Assembly: GCA_008933495.1 (NCBI GenBank)
Contig: WBUW01000215.1
Coordinates: 1 to 5,900, forward strand
Direction: 5' to 3'
Length of the DNA stretch: 5,900 bases
Origin: Pseudorhodoplanes sp.
GTDB taxonomy: Bacteria > Pseudomonadota > Alphaproteobacteria > Rhizobiales > Xanthobacteraceae
A program made the translations under genes and the position numbers. The notes under the pieces are model-generated. The model ran no database searches and was not told where the DNA came from. It saw only the letters and a program-made list of their open reading frames with translations. This document shows, one piece after another, positions 1 through 4,645 of this stretch (positions within the stretch are counted from its first letter, which is position 1; every line of letters begins with the position of its first letter).

Positions 1-1089
1 CGAGATGAGGAAGCCGGCGACGATCGCGGTCTGCAGGCCGACGGCAGGGCTTGCTCCCGACGCGATCGCCAGCGCCAGCGCATATTCCTGGTTGGGGCCG
101 CCGCGCCCGCTGCCGCTGATCGTGACCGTGAGTTCGCCGCCCGACAGGATGGCGGCGCGCCGGCCTTGCGTCTGCAATTGGCGCGCGAGGCGGGCATGGG
201 CGGCGGCGACCTCGCGCGCTTCGCCCTCGAGGCGCTCACCCAGGAAGACATAATCATAGCCCGCTCCGCGCACGATCGCTTCGGCGGCGGCGAAGGCGTC
301 GGCCGGACGCGCGGCGAGATGAAATGCGGCGGCGGCGAAAACCGGGTCACCCGGCTTGGGCGTTTCGTTCGCGGGATCGGCCAGCGCCCGGTGCACCGCC
401 GCCGGCAGGTCGAGACGATAGCGGGCGACGATCGCGCGCGCGTCGGCGAGCGTCGAGCGGTCGGGGACGGTCGGCCCGGAGCCGATCGTGTCGGGATCGT
501 CGCCCGGCACGTCGGAAATCGCGAGCGTGACCACCCGGGCGGGGAAGGCGGCGCGCGCCAGCCGTCCGCCCTTGATGCGCGAGAGATGTTTGCGCACGCT
601 ATTGATCTCGCCGATATTGGCGCCCGAGCGCAGCAGCGCGCGCGTGACGGCCTGCTTTTCGGCGAGCGTGAGGCCCGCGGCCGGCGCGATCCAGTTCGCC
701 GACGCCCCGCCCGACATCAGCACCAGAACGAGATCGTCCGCGCCCGCCGATTGCGCGAGCGCGAGCGCGCCGGCGGCGGCGGCAAGGCTTGCTTCGTCCG
801 GCACCGGATGGCCGGCCTCGATCATCTCGGCGACACGGGTCGGGCGCGCGTAGCCGTGGCGCGCGACGGCGAGCCCGGCCAGGCGGCCGGCGGCAAGGCC
901 GAGAGTGTCGAGATAATGCCGCTCGGCGACTTCGGTCATCGCGCCGGCGGCCTTGCCGGCGGCAAGCATGATCAGGTGGCCATCGGCGGGCGGCGCCGGC
1001 AGCAGCTGCGGCAGCCGGCCAGCCGGATGCGCGGCCGCGATGGCGCCGGCAAACAGTCGGTCGAGCAAATCGCGTTGCGCCTCGCTCAC
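1..1089 (-). CDS. gckA: Glycerate 2-kinase, MOFRL/DUF4147 family (C-terminus cut off by window edge)
   Basis: Cytoplasmic enzyme expected to phosphorylate D-glycerate with ATP to 2-phosphoglycerate, as in the serine cycle and in glyoxylate or tartrate breakdown (homologues are called GckA or TtuD; older records say hydroxypyruvate reductase). I translated 363 codons by hand with no stop. The family is usually about 420-430 residues, so roughly 60 are missing. Family motifs appear in order: AAGKAAGAM (residues 43-51), AGHPVPDEAS (92-101), SGGASA (126-131), INSVRKHLSRIKGGRLA (162-178), ISDVPGDDPDTIGSGP (191-206), then the MOFRL domain opening with ILSGGELTV (314-322) and GRGGPNQEYALALA (328-341). 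The GTG start at 1089-1087 shares GTGA with the stop of the upstream EamA gene, which implies one transcript and coupled translation. Oddity: the last visible residues read AIVAGFLIS, where I would expect something like ALAADTDGIDG. Family assignment is firm; the exact substrate is inferred. Confidence 0.93.
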   Translation of the reverse strand, partial: MSEAQRDLLDRLFAGAIAAAHPAGRLPQLLPAPPADGHLIMLAAGKAAGAMTEVAERHYLDTLGLAAGRLAGLAVARHGYARPTRVAEMIEAGHPVPDEASLAAAAGALALAQSAGADDLVLVLMSGGASANWIAPAAGLTLAEKQAVTRALLRSGANIGEINSVRKHLSRIKGGRLARAAFPARVVTLAISDVPGDDPDTIGSGPTVPDRSTLADARAIVARYRLDLPAAVHRALADPANETPKPGDPVFAAAAFHLAARPADAFAAAEAIVRGAGYDYVFLGERLEGEAREVAAAHARLARQLQTQGRRAAILSGGELTVTISGSGRGGPNQEYALALAIASGASPAVGLQTAIVAGFLIS

Positions 1090-2003
1090 AGCGCCACCCC
1101 GGTTTCGGCGCTGCGGCGCGGCCGCGCCGCATAGATGCCGCCGAGAATGAGCACGCCGCCGAGCCATTGCAGCGGCCCGAGTCCTTCACCGAGGATGAGC
1201 CAGGCGAGCGCGGCCGCGGCGATCGCTTCAAGAAATATGACAAGCGAAGAGAACGTCGCCGGCAGCGTGCCGAGTGCGACCGCGAGCAATCCCTGTCCGC
1301 CGACCTGCGAGACCAGCGCCAGCGCCAGCAAGGCGAGCGCGCCGTGAAGCGAGCGCGGCACGATCGCCGGTTCGAGCGCAAGCGCGACGGCGAACAGAAT
1401 CGCGGCCGTGATCGCGGTCGAAACGAGGGCAAGCTGGCCGGCTCCGAGCCGCGCGCGCGCGGCGCGAACGGTCAGCATGTAGCTGCCGAAGAAGATCGCG
1501 GTGATCAGACCGAACAGATCGCCCGGCAGGCGTTGCGGGGCAAATCCGAACGATTGTCCCACAAGCGCAGAGCCGCCCAGGATGCACAGCGCAATGCCGC
1601 CGATGGTGCGCGCACGGATCGCTTCGCGCAGGAACAGAAAGGCCCCGAGCGCGACCCAGATCGGCGCCGTCGTCGCGAAAAAGGTTGCGTTGGCAACCGT
1701 CGTGCCGAGGATGGACAAATGCCAGAAGAACAGGTCGCCGGCAAAGAACAGGCCGGAGAACAGAACCGCCCGGTCGATGCCGCGGGTCGCGGCCGCAAGC
1801 CCGCCGGTCTCGCGCATGGCCCACAGGGCGAGAAACGGCAGCGCGAGCGCGCACCGCCAGAACGCGCTGGCATAGGGGCCGACATCGGCCAGGCGCACGA
1901 AAATCGGCGATGCGCCCATCGCCACCGCGCCCAGGACGAGAGCGGCGGACGCGAGCGCGACAGAACGTTGCGGGTTACTGGCAGAGGCGGCGGCTGAGGT
2001 CAT
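1086..2003 (-). CDS. EamA/DMT-superfamily transporter (10-TM exporter-type)
   Basis: Inner-membrane protein of 305 residues, the usual size for the 10-TMS drug/metabolite transporter family (RhaT/YdcZ/EamA type). About ten hydrophobic segments are visible, near residues 15-35, 44-62, 79-97, 103-124, 132-149, 161-180, 188-210, 220-242, 249-270 and 279-292. They form two EamA repeats (about 17-148 and 163-293). Typical features are MGASPIFVRLA in TM1, WRCALALPFLAL in TM2, ATFFATTAPIWVALGAFLFL (residues 106-125) leading into LRE, and SLVIFLEAIAAAALAWLILGE near the end of the second repeat. Family members export amino acids, nucleosides or other metabolites, but the substrate cannot be read from sequence. 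The ATG at 2003 is the furthest upstream in frame, yet I see no convincing Shine-Dalgarno before it. Its stop overlaps the glycerate kinase start by 4 bases, so both are probably made from one divergent transcript. Confidence 0.93.
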   Translation of the reverse strand: MTSAAASASNPQRSVALASAALVLGAVAMGASPIFVRLADVGPYASAFWRCALALPFLALWAMRETGGLAAATRGIDRAVLFSGLFFAGDLFFWHLSILGTTVANATFFATTAPIWVALGAFLFLREAIRARTIGGIALCILGGSALVGQSFGFAPQRLPGDLFGLITAIFFGSYMLTVRAARARLGAGQLALVSTAITAAILFAVALALEPAIVPRSLHGALALLALALVSQVGGQGLLAVALGTLPATFSSLVIFLEAIAAAALAWLILGEGLGPLQWLGGVLILGGIYAARPRRSAETGVAL

Positions 2004-2120
2004 TGCGGGATGAGGACCGTCCGTTCGGGGCGGTCAAGATAGTAGAAAATTTGTCCCGGCGGCACTTTGTCTCAAGGCTGGCGGTCGCCGTCGGCCCGTG
2101 GCGCCGAGGAAAATAGTTGG

Positions 2121-2131
2121 TAGTCCGACTA
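2121..2131. promoter_or_regulatory. Candidate FadR/FCD-type GntR operator
   Basis: TAGTCCGACTA is a perfect inverted repeat with 5-bp arms (TAGTC and GACTA) around a single C. It fits the published consensus for FadR-subfamily GntR repressors, TNGTNNNACNA, at every fixed position. It overlaps a promoter-like pair on the plus strand, TTGGTA (2117-2122) and TAGGCT (2140-2145) with a 17-base spacer, so a bound repressor could block transcription toward the ABC operon. No regulator gene lies in the window, so the binding protein is unknown. An 11-bp match can occur by chance. Confidence 0.4.
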
Positions 2132-2163
2132 ATATGGTCTAGGCTTTCAACAAGAAAGAAAAA

Positions 2164-2181
2164 TCCGGACTAAAGTCCGGA
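2164..2181. promoter_or_regulatory. Perfect inverted repeat, operator or leader hairpin
   Basis: TCCGGACTAAAGTCCGGA has two perfect 8-bp arms around AA. As RNA it would form a 7-bp stem with a UAAA loop. The half-site AGTCCG recurs at the nearby 2121-2131 element, so three copies (two on the plus strand, one on the minus) sit within about 60 bases. That favours a repeated protein-binding site over a terminator, and no U tract follows. If the candidate promoter at 2117-2145 is used, this element lies just downstream of the transcription start, where a repressor would act as a block. Confidence 0.5.
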
Positions 2182-2198
2182 CGCCCGGGAGGACGAGG

Positions 2199-2336
2199 AT
2201 GCGACCGCGCACGCCGCGACGGCCGTATTTCAACGTCATGCAATGGTCCCGTCGCGCGCTGGCGCGTGCGCACGCACGTCTGCAGCGGCGTGGCCGCGGC
2301 GCACGCTCATTCGCGCCCGGCGGTAAAGATTATTGA
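2199..2336 (+). CDS. Possible small arginine-rich ORF (45 aa) in the leader of the ABC operon
   Basis: An ATG at 2199 follows GGGAGG (2187-2192) with a 6-base gap, a good ribosome binding site. It opens a 45-codon frame ending in TGA at 2334-2336. The product begins MRPRTPRRPYFNVMQWSRRA, contains 12 arginines and has no signal peptide, membrane segment or cysteine. I recognise no family. It lies directly after the palindrome at 2164-2181 and ends about 110 bases before the binding-protein gene, so it could be a leader peptide or an independent small protein. Against it, about one third of third codon positions are A or T, more than in the established genes here. Arginine richness is also expected by chance in GC-rich DNA. 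Confidence 0.3.
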   Translation: MRPRTPRRPYFNVMQWSRRALARAHARLQRRGRGARSFAPGGKDY

Positions 2337-2363
2337 CGGCATTGCGCGGCCGTCCCGCACTAA
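2333..2363 (+). promoter_or_regulatory. Weak candidate promoter before the binding-protein gene
   Basis: TTGACG (2333-2338) is a good -35 element, but the best -10 candidates, GCACTA (2357-2362) and CACTAA (2358-2363), lie at 18-19 base spacing and match poorly. If real, it would start a transcript with a leader of about 75 bases ahead of the ABC operon. The upstream palindromic region is an alternative promoter location. Confidence 0.22.
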
Positions 2364-2430
2364 AAAACATTCGGGCGGTTCGCGGGCGGGTCGAACAACG
2401 GCGCTGAAGAAACGCCGGGAATACCAACCA

Positions 2431-2437
2431 AGGGAGG
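2431..2437 (+). promoter_or_regulatory. Ribosome binding site that decides the binding-protein start
   Basis: AGGGAGG is a strong Shine-Dalgarno sequence followed by three in-frame ATG codons at 2438, 2441 and 2447. Gaps from GGAGG are 0, 3 and 9 bases. Only the third is well placed for initiation, and it also begins a cleaner signal peptide (MRLKRF). Confidence 0.8.
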
Positions 2438-2446
2438 ATGATGACC

Positions 2447-3679
2447 ATGCGACTGAAACGTTTTGCCGGATTGGGCGCGACCGCGCTCGCGGCGGCCGCC
2501 GTCTGGGCCCTGCCCGGGATCGCGGATGCCCAGGACATCAAGTCGATCCGGATCGGTTATGCGATTTCGAAGACCGGTCCCTATACCGGCGGCGCCAGCA
2601 TCACCACGCTGCCGAATTACCAGCTCTGGGTGAAGGACGTGAATGCCTCAGGCGGCATCATGCTGAAATCGATCGGCAGGAAGGTGCCGGTCGAGGTCGT
2701 CGAGTATGACGACCGCAGCAATTCGGAAGAAGCGGTCAAGGCGATCGAGCGGCTGGCGACGCAGGACAAGGTCGATTTCATCCTCCCGCCCTGGAGCACG
2801 GGGCTTAATCTCGCGGTCGGCCCGACCTTCAACCGGCTCGGCTATCCGCATCTCGCGGTGACCGCGGCCACCGACCGCGCGCCCGAGCTCGCCAAGCGCT
2901 GGCCGAACAGCTTCTGGTTCCTCGGCGCCTCGAAGCCGGGCGGCGATTCGCTCGTCGACGTGCTCGACAAGCTGCGCAAGGACGGCAAGATCGGCTCGAA
3001 GGTCGCGATGGTTGCGGTGTCCGACCAGTTCGGCGTCGAGCTCTCGAGCGCCGCGCGCGACAGCTTCAAGAAGGCGAACTTCGAGCTTGTCTACGACAAG
3101 TCCTATCCGATCGGCACGCAGGACCTGCAGCCGATGATCAAGGAGGCGCAGGCGCTTAATCCCGACGCCTTCGTGGCGTTCAGCTATCCGCCGGACACCA
3201 TCGGCATCACCGAGACCGCGCGCGTGCTCAACTTCAATCCGAAGGTGTTCTACACCGCGGTCGGCACCGCCTTCCCGCTCTACAAGCAGCGCTTCGGCGC
3301 CAATGCCGAGGGCGTGATGGGCGTCGGCGGCTGGAACGCGGATTCGCCGGCGCTCAAGGACTATCTCAAGCGCCATGTCGCGGCGACCGGCAAGGAGCCC
3401 GACCGCTGGGCGAGCCCGGTCACCTATGTCAGCCTGCAGATCCTGCAGCAGGCGATCGAGCGCGTCGGCAAGATCGACCGCGCGGCGGTGATCAAGGAGA
3501 TCCAGACCGGCACCTTCGACACCGTCATGGGCAGGATCAAGCTTGAGAGCAACATCATGCCGATCGTGTGGTGGGTCGGGCAGTGGAAGGACGGCGAGTT
3601 CTACGGCATCGCGCCGGCCAGGTATGAAGGCGCGCGCCAGCCGGTGGTTCCGAAGCCGGCCTGGAAGTCGCCGAGCTGA
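2447..3679 (+). CDS. HAAT-family ABC transporter periplasmic substrate-binding protein (Peripla_BP_6, LivK-like)
   Basis: Soluble periplasmic receptor of 410 residues that captures an amino acid or similar solute and delivers it to the permease encoded downstream. An N-terminal signal peptide (MRLKRF, hydrophobic stretch about 7-24) is probably cut after ADA at 28. The mature fold starts with the typical strand IRIGYAISKTGPYTGG (34-49), then NASGGI (66-71) and VEVVEYDDRSNSEEA (82-96). The segments PPWSTG (114-119) and VTAATDRAPEL (138-148) correspond to the ligand-contacting Ser/Thr loops of LivJ-type proteins. The mature protein has no cysteine, so it lacks the disulfide of E. coli LivJ/LivK, and at 410 residues it is longer than those (about 370). 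The ligand may therefore not be leucine, isoleucine or valine. It is the first gene of the import operon and has the strongest ribosome binding site; a hairpin follows 9 bases after its stop. Confidence 0.92.
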   Translation: MRLKRFAGLGATALAAAAVWALPGIADAQDIKSIRIGYAISKTGPYTGGASITTLPNYQLWVKDVNASGGIMLKSIGRKVPVEVVEYDDRSNSEEAVKAIERLATQDKVDFILPPWSTGLNLAVGPTFNRLGYPHLAVTAATDRAPELAKRWPNSFWFLGASKPGGDSLVDVLDKLRKDGKIGSKVAMVAVSDQFGVELSSAARDSFKKANFELVYDKSYPIGTQDLQPMIKEAQALNPDAFVAFSYPPDTIGITETARVLNFNPKVFYTAVGTAFPLYKQRFGANAEGVMGVGGWNADSPALKDYLKRHVAATGKEPDRWASPVTYVSLQILQQAIERVGKIDRAAVIKEIQTGTFDTVMGRIKLESNIMPIVWWVGQWKDGEFYGIAPARYEGARQPVVPKPAWKSPS

Positions 3680-3688
3680 TGGCACGGA

Positions 3689-3712
3689 CCGCGGCGGCGA
3701 AAGCCGCCGCGG
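3689..3712 (+). promoter_or_regulatory. Intercistronic GC hairpin with GAAA tetraloop
   Basis: The arm CCGCGGCGGC (3689-3698), the loop GAAA, and the exact complement GCCGCCGCGG (3703-3712) form a perfect 10-bp stem closed by a GNRA tetraloop. It begins 9 bases after the binding-protein stop codon. No run of T follows, so a standard intrinsic terminator is unlikely. Such structures commonly block 3' exonucleases and keep the binding-protein part of the mRNA more abundant than the permease part; that role is inferred here. Confidence 0.75.
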
Positions 3713-3715
3713 ATG

Positions 3716-3751
3716 CGTCCGGGTGGCTTGCATCGTCCGGGTGGCCTGCAT
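3716..3751 (+). repeat. Two tandem 18-bp direct repeats upstream of livH
   Basis: The unit CGTCCGGGTGGCTTGCAT (3716-3733) is followed directly by CGTCCGGGTGGCCTGCAT (3734-3751), identical at 17 of 18 positions. The repeats fill the gap between the hairpin and the likely livH start at 3755. Because 18 is a multiple of three they keep the upstream frame open, and an ATG at 3713 would add two RPGGLH units to the protein. That start lies immediately behind the hairpin with no accessible ribosome binding site, so I treat the repeats as noncoding. Confidence 0.85.
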
Positions 3752-3754
3752 CGA

Positions 3755-4645
3755 ATGAGCGGCGTGATGAGTTTGTCGATCGACATCGTTCTGTCGGGGC
3801 TGATCCTCGGCGGCATGTATGCGCTGACCGCGCTCGGGCTGACGCTCCAGTACGGCGTCGCCCGCATCATGAACCTGTCGTACGGCGAGTTCCTGATTGC
3901 GGCGGCTTTCAGCACGCACTGGCTGTTCACCGGCCTGATGGTGAGCCCGCTGGCCGGGCTCCTCGTCATCGTGCCGCTGGCGTTCGTCGTCAACTGGTTC
4001 GTCTACACGCTGGTCCTCACCCCGCTCGTTCGCCGCGCCAGGAGCCGCGACATGCTCGAGGTCGATTCGATCCTGGCGACCTTCGGCCTTCTGTTCGTGG
4101 TGCAGGGCGTGATGCTCGTCATGTTCGGCGGGCAATATTACAGCTTCTCCTATCTCTCGATCCCGCTGACCATTCTCGGCAGCACGGTCGCGCTCAACCG
4201 CCTGCTGGCGCTGTTGTTTGCGGCCGCGATCGGGCTTGCGATCTATCTCGCGCTCACCCGCACGCGCACCGGCACCGCGATTCGCGCGGTTGCGGTCAAT
4301 CCGGTCGCGGCGGAATTGTGCGCCATCGACGTGCGCAGGGCGTCGGCCTTTGCCTTTGCGCTCGGCGGCGCGCTGGTGGCGGCGGGCGGCGTGCTGGTCT
4401 CCATGTTCCTGACTTTCAATGCGGCGATGGGCGTGGTGTTCACGATGAAGGCGCTGATTGTCATCATCATGGGCGGCGTCGGCAATCTGCTCGGAGCGCT
4501 GGCGGCCGGGCTGCTGCTCGGCCTTGCCGAGACCTTCGTCGCCCGCCTCGTCGATCCCGGGTTGACGCTGGCGGTCACCTTCGCGCTGTTCCTGATCGTG
4601 CTTCTGGTGCGGCCGACCGGCCTGTTCGGGAGGCCGGCGCGTTGA
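3755..4645 (+). CDS. livH: HAAT-family ABC transporter permease, LivH type
   Basis: Inner-membrane subunit of 296 residues, normal for LivH, forming half of the translocation channel with the LivM-type domain of the next gene. The N-terminal signature GLILGGMYALTALGLTLQYG (residues 15-34) continues into IMNLSYGEF (38-46). About eight hydrophobic segments are visible. The cytoplasmic coupling (EAA-like) region is around 172-204 (RTGTAIRAVAVNPVAAELCA), and the C-terminal family motif MGGVGNLLGALAAGLLLG lies at 239-256. The start is uncertain. ATG 3755 and ATG 3767 both give a proper first membrane segment, but neither has a strong Shine-Dalgarno sequence. An ATG at 3713 would translate the tandem repeats and is unlikely. 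The stop TGA at 4643-4645 overlaps the start of the next gene. Specificity for branched-chain amino acids is a family default, not shown here. Confidence 0.92.
   Translation: MSGVMSLSIDIVLSGLILGGMYALTALGLTLQYGVARIMNLSYGEFLIAAAFSTHWLFTGLMVSPLAGLLVIVPLAFVVNWFVYTLVLTPLVRRARSRDMLEVDSILATFGLLFVVQGVMLVMFGGQYYSFSYLSIPLTILGSTVALNRLLALLFAAAIGLAIYLALTRTRTGTAIRAVAVNPVAAELCAIDVRRASAFAFALGGALVAAGGVLVSMFLTFNAAMGVVFTMKALIVIIMGGVGNLLGALAAGLLLGLAETFVARLVDPGLTLAVTFALFLIVLLVRPTGLFGRPAR
4628..4633 (+). promoter_or_regulatory. Ribosome binding site supporting the TTG start of the fused livM-livG gene
   Basis: GGGAGG lies inside the last codons of livH, 8 bases before TTG at 4642. No ATG occurs in this frame until about 200 codons later, and the next GTG (4684) would remove the basic residues KRLR before the first membrane segment. 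Together with the TTGA overlap this makes TTG the best start. Confidence 0.8.

Larger units (their letters stand above)
2004..2446. other. Divergent intergenic control region
   Basis: This 443-base gap separates two divergent transcription units and must hold both promoters. Positions 2041-2052 and 2107-2175 are clearly richer in A+T than the rest. Inside it are a GntR-like 11-bp operator candidate (2121-2131), a perfect inverted repeat (2164-2181), a possible small ORF with its own ribosome binding site (2199-2336), a weak promoter-like sequence (2333-2363) and the ribosome binding site of the binding-protein gene (2431-2437). For the leftward EamA gene I found no convincing -35/-10 pair. 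No tRNA, rRNA or U-tract terminator is apparent. Confidence 0.7.

Noticed and set aside
599..1432. Minus-strand ORF of 277 codons overlapping both left-hand genes in another frame
   Set aside because: Ser/Arg-rich shadow frame of the two established minus-strand genes.
166..1997. Plus-strand ORFs (166-1134 and 1167-1997) over the glycerate kinase and EamA genes
   Set aside because: Arg/Gly-rich translations with no family features; the minus strand contains well-conserved glycerate kinase motifs and ten membrane segments.
2264..2275. 12-bp palindrome GCGTGCGCACGC
   Set aside because: A perfect palindrome but of simple alternating GC-rich composition inside a GC-rich stretch, with no related copy in the promoter-like part; chance is a sufficient explanation.
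2399..2417. Short inverted repeat CGGCG/CGCCG before the binding-protein ribosome binding site
   Set aside because: Only 5 bp with a 9-base loop; too weak and too common in this base composition to call a riboswitch or attenuator.
3689..3712. Intrinsic terminator after the binding-protein gene
   Set aside because: The stem is strong but no T-run follows, and livH and livM-livG downstream have no separate promoter that I can see.
3713..3754. ATG at 3713 as livH start, giving an N-terminal double RPGGLH repeat
   Set aside because: It directly abuts the 10-bp hairpin, has no usable ribosome binding site, and adds residues not typical of LivH proteins.
2648..4135. Minus-strand ORF of 495 codons antisense to the binding protein and livH
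   Set aside because: Low-complexity charged translation without motifs; it mirrors the codon bias of the genuine plus-strand genes and crosses the intercistronic hairpin.
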